Below, piece by piece: positions 50,848-59,455 of a stretch of DNA of 64,000 nucleotides (the stretch's first letter is position 1; every line of letters starts with the position of its first letter). This DNA comes from OLB11 sp041392835 (GTDB taxonomy: Bacteria > Bacteroidota > Bacteroidia > Chitinophagales > Chitinophagaceae), in contig JAWKLF010000003.1 in assembly GCA_041392835.1 (NCBI GenBank), positions 248,001 through 312,000 on the forward strand, given 5' to 3'. A program made the position numbers and the translations under genes. A model generated the notes under the pieces. The model did not search any database, had not been told where the DNA came from, and was given only the letters and a program-made list of their open reading frames with translations.

Positions 50848-51285
50848 CTAAGTAAGTTGTTTTGTTAATTTGATATGTGGAATATTGACTTCCATAAACT
50901 CTTGTCCTTGTTTTTGATAACCTTGTTTTAAATAAAATTCTTCAACTACGCATCGAGCATGTAGTTCTACTGTAGTATAGTTATTGAGTAGGCAAAAATT
51001 TTCTGCAAAGTGAATGATATGTCTTCCTAATCCTTTTTTTTGGAAGTTATTTTTTACTGCCATTTGCCTAAATTTTACTCGGTCTTTATCTACTATTTTA
51101 ATCATTAAACAGCCAACCAAGGTATTCTGATCTGTAGCAATAACGATATATTGGTCTTTGTCTTCAGCTATATCTGCTTGGTTTATATCCAAGCCAAGTG
51201 GTTTGCGCAACTCTTCATTTCGCAATGAAATGACATCCAAATAAAGAGGTGATTGGTAATTAATAATGCTGTATTCTATTTCCAT
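50848..51285 (-). CDS. GNAT family N-acetyltransferase
   Basis: Small acetyl-CoA-dependent acetyltransferase, 145 aa. The GNAT core is visible: strand IVIATDQNTLVGCLMIKI (about 48-65), acetyl-CoA motif A VKFRQMAVKNNFQKKGLGRHII (about 70-91, with the Q/R-x-x-G-L-G-R pyrophosphate loop), and TTVELHARCVVEEFYLKQGY (about 104-123). The N-terminal SPLYLDVISLRNEELRKPLGL is typical of ElaA/YjcF-like subgroups. Substrate unknown. It ends a minus-strand group with the PRPP synthetase gene 9 bp upstream. Confidence 0.9.
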   Translation of the reverse strand: MEIEYSIINYQSPLYLDVISLRNEELRKPLGLDINQADIAEDKDQYIVIATDQNTLVGCLMIKIVDKDRVKFRQMAVKNNFQKKGLGRHIIHFAENFCLLNNYTTVELHARCVVEEFYLKQGYQKQGQEFMEVNIPHIKLTKQLT

Positions 51286-51294
51286 TTTTTATAG

Positions 51295-52206
51295 TCAATG
51301 TATTATTTCAAAAATGATGCCAGCAACAGATTTAATTTGAATAAATTGATTTTTTAAATTCAGTACATTAGGGTGGGTATTTGTGGTTATTACTTTTGTA
51401 AACAAACCTGACTTTTCTATTTTTTCTAAAGCACCATTATTAAATAATCCATGAGTAGTCATAGCAATTATTTCTTTTGCACCCGCATCATGATAGGCTT
51501 GAGCTGCTTTAATTAAAGAGCCTCCTGTGCGTATCATATCATCATATATATATACGGTTTTGTTTTGTACATTAGCATTAACACCTGTTATTACTGTCTC
51601 ATCGCCCTGTAGCCTATGTTTGTATACAAATGCAGAACCAATGTTCATTTCAAACGCCAAAGATTCCACCCATTTTGCTCGGCCAGCATCCGTAGCTGCT
51701 AATACTACATTTACTAGTGTATTGTTTTTTATTTCGTTTATAAAAATGTCTTTACAATATATATGGTGAGTTCTTACATGATGGTCAAAATAATGAGGTA
51801 TGCCTTCTGAGTGTAGATCCATTAGATATAGCACATTATTTTCTGTACACATTGGAATAGCCGAAAGCAAAGTGGCTCTATTTTTTGCTTTTACTATTTC
51901 ACCTTTTTTTACGGCACGCTCCATTGTACTGTAGCCAAAATAAGGTATTATAATTTGTAGTGAGCGAGCCCCTAATTGTACTATCCCCATAGCCAAATCA
52001 TATAGTTCCAAGGTGTTCATATCATCTATGGTACCACCTATCAGTATCACATCTTTATTTTCAACATCGTTTAAAATTTGCAAATACAATTCGCCATCTG
52101 GAAAAAAATGGCGTTCTATTTGACCTTTTTCAAAAGATGAAATAGCCAAAAGTTCTTCCATTAAATAGCTATAAGAAGTAGTAGAAAAAATAATGTATTT
52201 TTTCAT
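51295..52206 (-). CDS. prs: Ribose-phosphate pyrophosphokinase, divergent
   Basis: PRPP synthetase family, 303 aa. HFFPDGELYLQIL (about 33-45), IIPYFGYSTMERA (about 85-97; canonical enzymes have PYFGYARQDRK), YLMDLHSEGIPHYF (about 127-140) and the PRPP-binding loop VYIYDDMIRTGGSL (about 220-233). The flexible-loop ARQDRK is replaced by STMERAVKKG, so it departs from the classic class I form and may be a paralogue. Start is ATG 52206; the frame is open to 52323 but the extension has no family similarity. The GNAT gene follows 9 bp downstream. Confidence 0.85.
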   Translation of the reverse strand: MKKYIIFSTTSYSYLMEELLAISSFEKGQIERHFFPDGELYLQILNDVENKDVILIGGTIDDMNTLELYDLAMGIVQLGARSLQIIIPYFGYSTMERAVKKGEIVKAKNRATLLSAIPMCTENNVLYLMDLHSEGIPHYFDHHVRTHHIYCKDIFINEIKNNTLVNVVLAATDAGRAKWVESLAFEMNIGSAFVYKHRLQGDETVITGVNANVQNKTVYIYDDMIRTGGSLIKAAQAYHDAGAKEIIAMTTHGLFNNGALEKIEKSGLFTKVITTNTHPNVLNLKNQFIQIKSVAGIIFEIIH

Positions 52207-52372
52207 ATTCGAGTATAATTTGAGTAAATGTAAATGAATCTTTTTGAATTGTTTTTTGGCATTCAACCTAGTCAAAAGATTATTTCCAATAGATGTGGAA
52301 AAGTATTTGATAAAAAACTGCAAAAACCCTCATTTTACAGCATTAAAAGCTAAATAATAATTCAAAAATTGA

Positions 52373-52403
52373 TTGTCATTTTGCTTAAAAAAAAGTACCT
52401 TTG
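52373..52403 (+). promoter_or_regulatory. Promoter of gyrB
   Basis: -33 TTG at 52373-52375 and -7 TACCTTTG at 52396-52403, separated by 20 nt: a near-ideal Bacteroidota promoter. Transcription should start near 52408, giving a leader of about 34 nt to the ATG at 52442. Confidence 0.7.
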
Positions 52404-52441
52404 AGCACCTTTTTAAAATAAGGTTATTGAAAAAAAATACT

Positions 52442-54415
52442 ATGACAGACGATAAGAATTTACCATCGCAAAAAGCAGGATATGGTGCTGATAGCATTCA
52501 GGTTTTGGAAGGTTTAGAAGCGGTCAGAAAAAGACCCGCCATGTATATTGGCGATGTGAGTGTAAAAGGTTTACATCACTTAGTTTATGAAGTTGTAGAC
52601 AATTCTATAGATGAAGCTTTGGCAGGCTACTGCAAAAACATTTCCGTTAAAATATTAGAAGGCAATGCCATATCTGTAGAAGATGATGGACGCGGTATTC
52701 CTACTGCTATGCACACAAAAGAGAAACGAAGTGCATTAGAAGTCGTTATGACGGTTTTGCATGCTGGCGGAAAATTTGATAAAGATACTTACAAAGTATC
52801 TGGAGGTTTGCATGGGGTAGGGGTAAGCTGTGTAAATGCATTAAGTACTCATTTGCATGTAACCGTAAATCGTGAAGGAAAAATATTTGAACAAGAATAT
52901 GAAAAGGGTATTCCTCAGTATCCAGTGCGAGAAATTGGCACTTCCGAAAAAACAGGTACCAAAGTAGTATTTATGCCTGATAATACCATTTTTAATGTAT
53001 CAGAATATCACTACGAAATATTGGCAGCTCGTCTCAGAGAATTATCTTTTTTAAATAAAGGCATAAAAATTACGCTCATTGACGAAAGAGAAAAAGATGA
53101 AGATGGCAACTTTACTCAAGATGTATTCTATAGCGAAGGCGGTATAGTAGAGTTTGTAACTATGCTCGACAAAGTAGCAAAACGAGATAGTTTGTTGCCT
53201 AATCCTATCTATGTAGAAGATTTAGAACATGCCAGCCATGTAAGTGTGGAGCTGGCTATGATATATAACACATCATATAGCGAAAATATTTTTTCGTATG
53301 TAAATAATATCAATACCATAGAAGGGGGTACTCATGTTGCAGGATTTAGACGCGCTATAACCAGAGTATTCAAATCGTATGGCGATAAGAATAAATTGTT
53401 TGAAAAAGCAAAAGTAGATATCACTGGTGATGACTTTAGAGAAGGTTTGTCTGTTGTAGTTTCTGTAAAAGTTCCAGAACCGCAGTTTGAAGGGCAAACT
53501 AAAACTAAGCTAGGCAATTCTGAAGTGATGGGTATAGTAGATAGTGCTGTTTCTAAAGTATTAGACACTTATTTAGAAGAACATCCCAAAGAAGCTAAAA
53601 TTATTATAGACAAAGTAATTATAGCAGCGCAGGCTCGTCAGGCAGCAAGAAAGGCAAGAGAATTAGTGCAACGAAAAAATGTTCTTACAGGAAGTGGTTT
53701 GCCAGGCAAACTGGCTGATTGTTCGGATAATGATCCTACCAAATGTGAATTATATCTTGTAGAAGGAGACTCGGCTGGTGGTACTGCAAAACAAGGTCGA
53801 AATAGACAGTATCAAGCAATATTACCATTGCGTGGTAAGATACTGAATGTAGAAAAAGCCATGCCGCACAAAGTTTTTGAAAATGAAGAAATCAGAAACA
53901 TTTTTACTGGACTTGGCGTTTCTATTGGTACGCAAGAAGATGCAAAAGCATTGAATCTTACAAAACTACGTTATCACAAATTAATCATCATGACCGATGC
54001 CGACGTAGATGGTTCACATATCTCTACTTTAATATTGACTTTTGTATATCGATATATGAAAGAATTAGTAGAACAAGGTTATTTATACATTGCGCAGCCA
54101 CCTTTATATCTTATCAAAAAAGGAAAAGAGCAAGAATATGCCTACAATGAAGACCAAAGAAAAGAAGTAATTACTAAAATAGCAGATGGCAAAGAAGATG
54201 CCGTCCATATACAACGTTATAAAGGTCTAGGTGAAATGAATGCAGAGCAACTTTGGGAAACTACAATGAACCCCGCTACACGAACATTAAAACAAGTTAC
54301 TATAGAAAGTGCTGCAGAAGCTGACAGAGTTTTTTCTATGTTGATGGGTGAAGAAGTGCCTCCAAGAAGAGAATTTATTGAAAAGCATGCAAAGTATGCT
54401 AAAATAGATGTGTAG
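52442..54415 (+). CDS. gyrB: DNA gyrase subunit B
   Basis: ATPase subunit of DNA gyrase, 657 aa. GHKL ATPase: YEVVDNSIDEALAGYC (catalytic Glu and Asn), VEDDGRGIP and KVSGGLHGVGVSCVNALS. Transducer domain with the QTKTKLG loop (about 355-361). TOPRIM: LVEGDSAGGTAKQGR (about 437-451) and MTDADVDGSHI (about 515-525), then YKGLGEMNAEQLWETTMNP at the C-terminus. Length is that of the short GyrB type without the proteobacterial insert. ATG 52442 is chosen because the promoter lies inside the 23-codon upstream extension. Convergent with rfbC. Confidence 0.98.
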   Translation: MTDDKNLPSQKAGYGADSIQVLEGLEAVRKRPAMYIGDVSVKGLHHLVYEVVDNSIDEALAGYCKNISVKILEGNAISVEDDGRGIPTAMHTKEKRSALEVVMTVLHAGGKFDKDTYKVSGGLHGVGVSCVNALSTHLHVTVNREGKIFEQEYEKGIPQYPVREIGTSEKTGTKVVFMPDNTIFNVSEYHYEILAARLRELSFLNKGIKITLIDEREKDEDGNFTQDVFYSEGGIVEFVTMLDKVAKRDSLLPNPIYVEDLEHASHVSVELAMIYNTSYSENIFSYVNNINTIEGGTHVAGFRRAITRVFKSYGDKNKLFEKAKVDITGDDFREGLSVVVSVKVPEPQFEGQTKTKLGNSEVMGIVDSAVSKVLDTYLEEHPKEAKIIIDKVIIAAQARQAARKARELVQRKNVLTGSGLPGKLADCSDNDPTKCELYLVEGDSAGGTAKQGRNRQYQAILPLRGKILNVEKAMPHKVFENEEIRNIFTGLGVSIGTQEDAKALNLTKLRYHKLIIMTDADVDGSHISTLILTFVYRYMKELVEQGYLYIAQPPLYLIKKGKEQEYAYNEDQRKEVITKIADGKEDAVHIQRYKGLGEMNAEQLWETTMNPATRTLKQVTIESAAEADRVFSMLMGEEVPPRREFIEKHAKYAKIDV

Positions 54416-54416
54416 T

Positions 54417-54968
54417 CTAAAAATCAATTTCAGTTTCTGAAACGGTTTTCCAAGCTTTATCTTTTTCAGATATAATATGTTTATCTGAAGGTATTTGCCA
54501 ATCTATATTGAACAAGGGATCGCAATACAATAGCCCACTTTCGGCTTGTTTATGATATACATTGTCACATTTATATGCAACTACAGTATTTTGTTCTAAC
54601 ACACTATATCCATGTGCAAATCCTCTTGGTACAAAAAGTTGTAATTGATTTTTTTCATTTAATTCTACCGCTATATGTTTTAGATAACTTGGCGAATTTT
54701 TTCGCAAATCAATGGCTACATCCAATATGCTACCTTGCAATACTCTAACTAATTTTGCTTGCGCATATTCGCCTCGTTGAAAATGAAGTCCACGTATAGT
54801 ACCATAATCAGACATGGCCTGATTATCTTGTATGAATTGTAAAGACTTGCCACTAAGTTTTTGAAATGTTGTAGCATTGTAACTTTCAAAAAAATAGCCT
54901 CTATCATCTCTATGAATAGTAGGTTTTAGAATAAAGCAATCTTGCAGTTCGGTTTGAATGAGTTCCAT
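54417..54968 (-). CDS. rfbC: dTDP-4-dehydrorhamnose 3,5-epimerase
   Basis: Cupin-fold epimerase of dTDP-L-rhamnose synthesis, 183 aa. RDDRGYFFESYNATTFQKL (about 20-38), IRGLHFQRGEYAQAKLVRVLQG (about 58-79) with the catalytic His and the Arg/Lys substrate residues, and FVPRGFAHGYSVL (about 109-121) with the second structural His. Complete. It starts on the last base of the yjjG stop (TAATG), hence coupled. No rfbA, rfbB or rfbD is present, so the rest of the rhamnose pathway lies elsewhere. Confidence 0.96.
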   Translation of the reverse strand: MELIQTELQDCFILKPTIHRDDRGYFFESYNATTFQKLSGKSLQFIQDNQAMSDYGTIRGLHFQRGEYAQAKLVRVLQGSILDVAIDLRKNSPSYLKHIAVELNEKNQLQLFVPRGFAHGYSVLEQNTVVAYKCDNVYHKQAESGLLYCDPLFNIDWQIPSDKHIISEKDKAWKTVSETEIDF

Positions 54969-55669
54969 TATAAAATATCTTTAAGCATAGACAAACAGTG
55001 TATTTCGTAGGTAGGATTATCGCTGTGTGCAACCTTATTAGGATTGAAAAATATTTGATCCATTGCCACATTTTTAGCCCCCAAAATATCTATATCAAGG
55101 GCATCGCCTATCATGATACTTTGATTGGCCTCTGCCTTGGTTTTTTTCATAGCATACTCAAAAATTTCTTTTTGAGGTTTGATGCTCATTGCCATTTCAG
55201 AAGTAATAATTTCTTTGAAATAGGGTTGGAGTTTAGCATTTTTTAATTTTTGAATTTGTGTTTTTTCAAAACCATTAGTAATAATGTGCATTTCATAGGA
55301 TTGAGATTGACAATAAGCTAAGGCTTCAATAGCATATGGAAAAAGGTGATTTTGTGTAGGTAACACATCGAGGTATAATTCACTCATTTGCTCGGCCAAT
55401 GCTTTATCCAAAATTCTGAAGTGTATAAGAGTTTGCCACATTCTTTTCCATCTTAATTCTTCACGTTTAATATATCCATTCCTAAAGCGTGCCCATAGTC
55501 TATGATTGATATCTTGATATATTTCGTTGAATTCTTGAAAGCTATTAATACCTTTTGTAGCCAGCTCACACTGTTCATACACTACTTGAAGACTATGCAA
55601 TGAGTTTTTTTCAAAATCCCAAAGGGTATGATCTAAATCGAAAAATAAATGCGTGTATTTGCTATTCAA
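54968..55669 (-). CDS. yjjG: YjjG-type noncanonical pyrimidine nucleotidase (HAD family)
   Basis: HAD-superfamily phosphatase, 233 aa, which as a family removes 5'-phosphate from dUMP and aberrant pyrimidine nucleotides. Motif I FDLDHTLWDF (Asp11, Asp13), motif II HIITNGF (about 130-136), motif III Lys in ISIKPQKEIFEYA-like sequence, motif IV IMIGDALDIDILGAKN (about 175-190). The start must be TTG at 55669: the in-frame TAA three codons upstream is pyrG's own stop and no ATG exists before motif I. It sits 6 bp from pyrG and overlaps rfbC by one base; a pyrG-yjjG pyrimidine pairing makes sense. Confidence 0.93.
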   Translation of the reverse strand: MNSKYTHLFFDLDHTLWDFEKNSLHSLQVVYEQCELATKGINSFQEFNEIYQDINHRLWARFRNGYIKREELRWKRMWQTLIHFRILDKALAEQMSELYLDVLPTQNHLFPYAIEALAYCQSQSYEMHIITNGFEKTQIQKLKNAKLQPYFKEIITSEMAMSIKPQKEIFEYAMKKTKAEANQSIMIGDALDIDILGAKNVAMDQIFFNPNKVAHSDNPTYEIHCLSMLKDIL

Positions 55670-55675
55670 ACTATC

Positions 55676-57316
55676 TTAATTCAAATTTTCCTTTTCAAAA
55701 GTAAGCTTTTTGTTTTGCTGATGAGCTATACCTGCTTTTACTAAACCAACAAAAAGTGGATGTGGATTTTCTACAGTCGATTTGTATTCTGGATGATATT
55801 GTGTACCTATAAAAAATGGATGAGTCGGTATTTCTACAACCTCTACCAAGCCAGTTTTAGGGTTTTTGCCTACTGCTCGCATGCCATTTTTTTCAAACAC
55901 ATCTAAATAATCATTGTTAAACTCCCAACGATGTCTATGGCGCTCTGCAATAAAAGTTTTGTCATATACTTTGCTTGCCAAACTATCTTCTTCCAGCTTG
56001 CATTCAAATGAGCCTAAGCGCATAGTGCCGCCCATTTGTACTATGCTTTTTTGGTTTTCCATTATATCAATTACAGGATAGGGGGTGTGTTTGTCCATTT
56101 CTGTAGAGTTGGCTGCATTTAGTTGCAATACATTTCTTGCAAATTCTATTACACTACATTGCATGCCCAAGCATATGCCCAAAAAGGGTAAATTATTTTC
56201 TCGTGCGTACTGAATGCTCAGAATTTTACCTTCTATGCCTCTACTGCCAAATCCAGGTGCCACTAATATGGCATCTACGCCACTAAGCATGGTTTTTACA
56301 TTGTCTTTTTGTATGGTTTCTGAATGAATATTTTGGACATCTACCTCGCATTCAGATATGGCTCCAGCGTGTATGAGGCCTTCTAAGATAGATTTATAAG
56401 CATCTTGCAATTCTACATATTTGCCTACTAGTGCTAATTTTATTTTTGTAGTTGGGTTTTTTAGTTTACTTAAAAATTCTTTCCAAAGCGACAAGTCGGG
56501 TTCATTTCGCAAAGGCAACTTAAGTTGTTCTAAACATATAGCATCCAATTTTTCTCTTAACATTGATAGTGGTACTTCATATATAGTATTGGCATCAGCT
56601 GCTTCAATAACTGCATCTGCTTGTACATTACAAAACAATGCAATTTTTCGTTTAATATCAGCACTTAGGGGTTCTTCAGTTCTACAAACAATTACATCGG
56701 GCTGTAAGCCATTTTCACTCATCATTTTTACTGAGTGTTGTGTTGGTTTTGTTTTTAGTTCTTTGGCTGCTTTCAAATAAGGTACAAGTGTAAGATGCAC
56801 TATTATACAATGATCTTTGCCAAGCTCCCATTGTAGCTGTCTAATAGATTCTATATAAGGTAAACTTTCTATATCACCAACGGTGCCGCCAATTTCAGTA
56901 ATAATAATATCATATTCTCCTTTGAGTGAAAGTAATGTTATCCTACGTTTTATTTCGTCTGTAATATGCGGTATTACTTGCACGGTTTTTCCCAAAAAAG
57001 CACCCTCTCTTTCTTTTTCAATTACATATTGATATATACGACCTGTAGTAACATTATTCGCTTGAGAAGTAGCACTATTTAAAAAACGCTCATAGTGCCC
57101 TAGGTCTAAATCGGTTTCTGCGCCATCGTCGGTCACGTAGCATTCGCCATGTTCGTATGGGTTCAGCGTGCCAGGGTCCACATTGATATAGGGGTCTAAT
57201 TTTTGTATAGTCACTTTAAAACCTCTAGCTTGAAGAAGTTTTGCCAAAGAAGCCGCTATAATTCCTTTGCCCAATGAAGATGTTACGCCACCTGTAACGA
57301 AAATGTACTTTGCCAT
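55676..57316 (-). CDS. pyrG: CTP synthase
   Basis: Glutamine-dependent CTP synthase, 546 aa. The synthetase domain has TGGVTSSLGKGIIAASL (about 8-24, ATP P-loop), KLDPYINVDPGTLNPYEHGE (about 39-58), DDGAETDLDLGHYERF and EIGGTVGDIESLP (about 141-153). The C-terminal glutaminase has FLGICLGMQCSVIEFARNV (nucleophile Cys) and PFFIGTQYHPEYKS (catalytic His-Glu). Full length; first gene of pyrG-yjjG-rfbC. A TACCTTTG promoter box lies 60 nt upstream. Confidence 0.98.
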   Translation of the reverse strand: MAKYIFVTGGVTSSLGKGIIAASLAKLLQARGFKVTIQKLDPYINVDPGTLNPYEHGECYVTDDGAETDLDLGHYERFLNSATSQANNVTTGRIYQYVIEKEREGAFLGKTVQVIPHITDEIKRRITLLSLKGEYDIIITEIGGTVGDIESLPYIESIRQLQWELGKDHCIIVHLTLVPYLKAAKELKTKPTQHSVKMMSENGLQPDVIVCRTEEPLSADIKRKIALFCNVQADAVIEAADANTIYEVPLSMLREKLDAICLEQLKLPLRNEPDLSLWKEFLSKLKNPTTKIKLALVGKYVELQDAYKSILEGLIHAGAISECEVDVQNIHSETIQKDNVKTMLSGVDAILVAPGFGSRGIEGKILSIQYARENNLPFLGICLGMQCSVIEFARNVLQLNAANSTEMDKHTPYPVIDIMENQKSIVQMGGTMRLGSFECKLEEDSLASKVYDKTFIAERHRHRWEFNNDYLDVFEKNGMRAVGKNPKTGLVEVVEIPTHPFFIGTQYHPEYKSTVENPHPLFVGLVKAGIAHQQNKKLTFEKENLN

Positions 57317-57375
57317 GTTAAATCGTTTAAACTGACCTTAATTTGAAATAATATAAAAAAAGGAAAAAGGTCAAA

Positions 57376-57383
57376 CAAAGGTA
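57376..57383 (-). promoter_or_regulatory. -7 box of the pyrG operon
   Basis: Minus-strand TACCTTTG (TAnnTTTG), identical to the gyrB and metK boxes, 59 nt upstream of the pyrG ATG. Confidence 0.55.
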
Positions 57384-57532
57384 GTAGAATTTTCAAAAAC
57401 TATGGTGTTTGAAAGCTGTAATTATACACAATTTTGATTTGATAATATTTTGATAAAAAAAACGTTTACAAGTGTGATTTTTGTTTAATTGCTCATTAAA
57501 GGTAATATTTGTAAAAAATTTCTTAGTAGAAG

Positions 57533-58480
57533 ATGAAATTTAAATCTCCTGTAAATGTTAAGTGGCTTGCCGAATTTGTTGAGGCAAGGTTAGTCGGTGA
57601 TACATCAATAGATGCATTAGGTTTAAACGAAGTGCACAAAATAGAGCCAGGAGATATTTCTTTTGTAGATATTGAAAAATACTATCAGCGCACTTTGGAG
57701 AGTGATGCAACTGTTGTAATAATTAATAAAGAAGTAGAATGTCCTGATGGTAAGGCTTTACTCATAACGAAAGATCCTGTAGGTGCTTATGTAAGATTGG
57801 TAAATCATTTTAGACCATTTGAACCTGCAACTAAAATGATAAGCGATACGGCCGAAATTGGCGAGGGAACTATCATTCAACCCAATGTTTTTATAGGAAA
57901 TCACTGCAAAATTGGCAAAAATTGTATCATACACCCAGGTGTTGTAATATATGACCATAGTTATATAGGTGACCATGTAATTATTCATAGTAATACAGTG
58001 ATTGGGGCAGATGCGTTTTATTTTAATAAAAGGCAAAATGAAAAATTATTGTATAAAAAATTAGAGAGTTGTGGAAGGACATTTATACATGATCATGTAG
58101 AAATAGGCGCCAGTTGTACTATTGACAAAGGTGTTAGCGGCGATACTATAATTGGTGAAGGAACAAAATTTGATAATTTTATACATATTGGTCATGGTAC
58201 TATTGTTGGCAAAAATTGTTTGTTTGCAGCTCAAGTAGGTATAGCCGGAAAAGTTACCATTGGCGATAATGTTTTGCTCTATGGTCAAGTTGGTGTATCA
58301 AAAGATTTAGTGATAGAAAGCGATACCGTAGTATTGGCCAAATCGGGTGTAGGCAAGTCTTTGCCAGGTGGCAAAGTATGGTTTGGAATTCCTGTTCAGG
58401 ATGCAAAAGACAAAATGGAAGAATTGGTTTGGGTAAAACGTATTCCAGAACTTTGGGATAAATTGAAGCCAGGTTTTTAG
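57533..58480 (+). CDS. LpxD-like UDP-3-O-acylglucosamine N-acyltransferase
   Basis: Left-handed beta-helix acyltransferase, 315 aa. The N-terminal LpxD-type uridine-binding domain is residues 1-100 (LNEVHKIEPGDISFVDIEKYY). Hexapeptide repeats follow from about 105 (AEIGEGTIIQPNVFIGNHC, IGDHVIIHSNTVIGADAF) to 285. The catalytic His is predicted at 221 in FIHIGHGTIVGKN. It should attach the amide-linked hydroxy-fatty acid in lipid A. Bacteroidota often carry two LpxD-like genes, so this may be a paralogue with another sugar nucleotide substrate. The L,D-transpeptidase gene begins 34 bp after its stop. Confidence 0.88.
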   Translation: MKFKSPVNVKWLAEFVEARLVGDTSIDALGLNEVHKIEPGDISFVDIEKYYQRTLESDATVVIINKEVECPDGKALLITKDPVGAYVRLVNHFRPFEPATKMISDTAEIGEGTIIQPNVFIGNHCKIGKNCIIHPGVVIYDHSYIGDHVIIHSNTVIGADAFYFNKRQNEKLLYKKLESCGRTFIHDHVEIGASCTIDKGVSGDTIIGEGTKFDNFIHIGHGTIVGKNCLFAAQVGIAGKVTIGDNVLLYGQVGVSKDLVIESDTVVLAKSGVGKSLPGGKVWFGIPVQDAKDKMEELVWVKRIPELWDKLKPGF

Positions 58481-58514
58481 TATTTATAGTACCTTGCATG
58501 GTATTTTATATATC

Positions 58515-59357
58515 ATGAAGCCATTTATACCACTCTTAATTATTGTTGTATTCTTTTATTCATCTTGTAAAGAAGACAAAAAAGAAGAAACCCCTGTTAA
58601 ACTCGATTACCATGAAATAGTAGAAGAAGCATTGCATGATAGCACTACACTTGGCCTATCTGATTCTGCTAATCTTTTAGATAAAAATTTTTATGACCCA
58701 GCCAAAGACTCTATTTCTATGTATTTAGATTCTTTAGAATCTATTCTTGAAAAAGATAGCTTGATGGTAAAAAAAATGGGTGTGAATGATTCGGGTATTT
58801 TGGCTACGAATACTATTATTGATAGCCTTCCTTCTAATCCCAAAGACTCTTTTTCAAATAATATTAAAAAAATAAATACTGATGAGGTTAAGGCTCTCAA
58901 ATACAATTTGAAACAAATCAGAAATTCAGATAGTATGACTGTAGCAAAAAATACATGCAGCCAAATACAATGTAGGGTTTGGGCACGTATTAATAAAACC
59001 GACCAGCGATTATATTTATATATAGATGGGCACATTGTAGATACCTTTAAAGTATCTACTGGTGATAAAAAACACGAAACGCCTTTGTTCAATAAAAGAC
59101 CATCGGGTCCTATGTTTCAAAAATATACCTCTAAAAAATATCCTGGAGGAAATTATAATGGTTTGGGTAATATGCCCTATGTAGTATTTATACACGGTGG
59201 CTATGGTGTACATGGCACTACCAAAGGAAATATACCCAAACTTGGCAAAAAGGCATCGCACGGTTGCGTAAGAGTGCATCCAGATAACGCAAAAATATTT
59301 TTTGAATTAGTCAAAAAGGCGGGTATTCAAAATACTTGGGTTACTATTGAGAATTAG
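58515..59357 (+). CDS. L,D-transpeptidase lipoprotein (YkuD domain)
   Basis: Envelope lipoprotein of 280 aa. Leader MKPFIPLLIIVVFFYSSC with Cys18 as lipidation site. A charged, Ser/Asp-rich linker (about 20-150) leads to a YkuD domain (about 155-275): RLYLYIDGHIVDTFKVSTG, then the catalytic motif HGGYGVHGTT and KASHGCVRVHPDNA with nucleophile Cys and its His partner. The family makes 3-3 peptidoglycan cross-links or anchors proteins. ATG at 58515 is chosen so that the lipoprotein leader starts at the N-terminus; an in-frame ATG seven codons upstream is less likely. Confidence 0.92.
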   Translation: MKPFIPLLIIVVFFYSSCKEDKKEETPVKLDYHEIVEEALHDSTTLGLSDSANLLDKNFYDPAKDSISMYLDSLESILEKDSLMVKKMGVNDSGILATNTIIDSLPSNPKDSFSNNIKKINTDEVKALKYNLKQIRNSDSMTVAKNTCSQIQCRVWARINKTDQRLYLYIDGHIVDTFKVSTGDKKHETPLFNKRPSGPMFQKYTSKKYPGGNYNGLGNMPYVVFIHGGYGVHGTTKGNIPKLGKKASHGCVRVHPDNAKIFFELVKKAGIQNTWVTIEN

Positions 59358-59363
59358 CAAGGT

Positions 59364-59445
59364 ATTGGCATTCGCCAATGGCACAAACGACAAATACTAC
59401 CAATCTTAAATTGGTCTGCTACCAAAATAAGTTTGGTAGTATTTG
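59364..59445. repeat. Nested inverted repeats between convergent genes
   Basis: Three hairpins: ATTGGC/GCCAAT (59364-59369 with 59374-59379); a long-range perfect 13-bp pair CAAATACTACCAA (59391-59403) with TTGGTAGTATTTG (59433-59445); and inside it ACCAAT/ATTGGT (59399-59404 with 59410-59415). They fill the 98-bp gap between the convergent L,D-transpeptidase and barrel genes and could act as a bidirectional transcription end, although T-runs are poor. Confidence 0.5.
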
Positions 59446-59455
59446 GAATTCCATT

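Noticed and set aside
58691..59092. 133-codon minus-strand frame
   Set aside because: Antisense to the L,D-transpeptidase gene, whose lipobox and SHGC motif prove the plus strand is coding.
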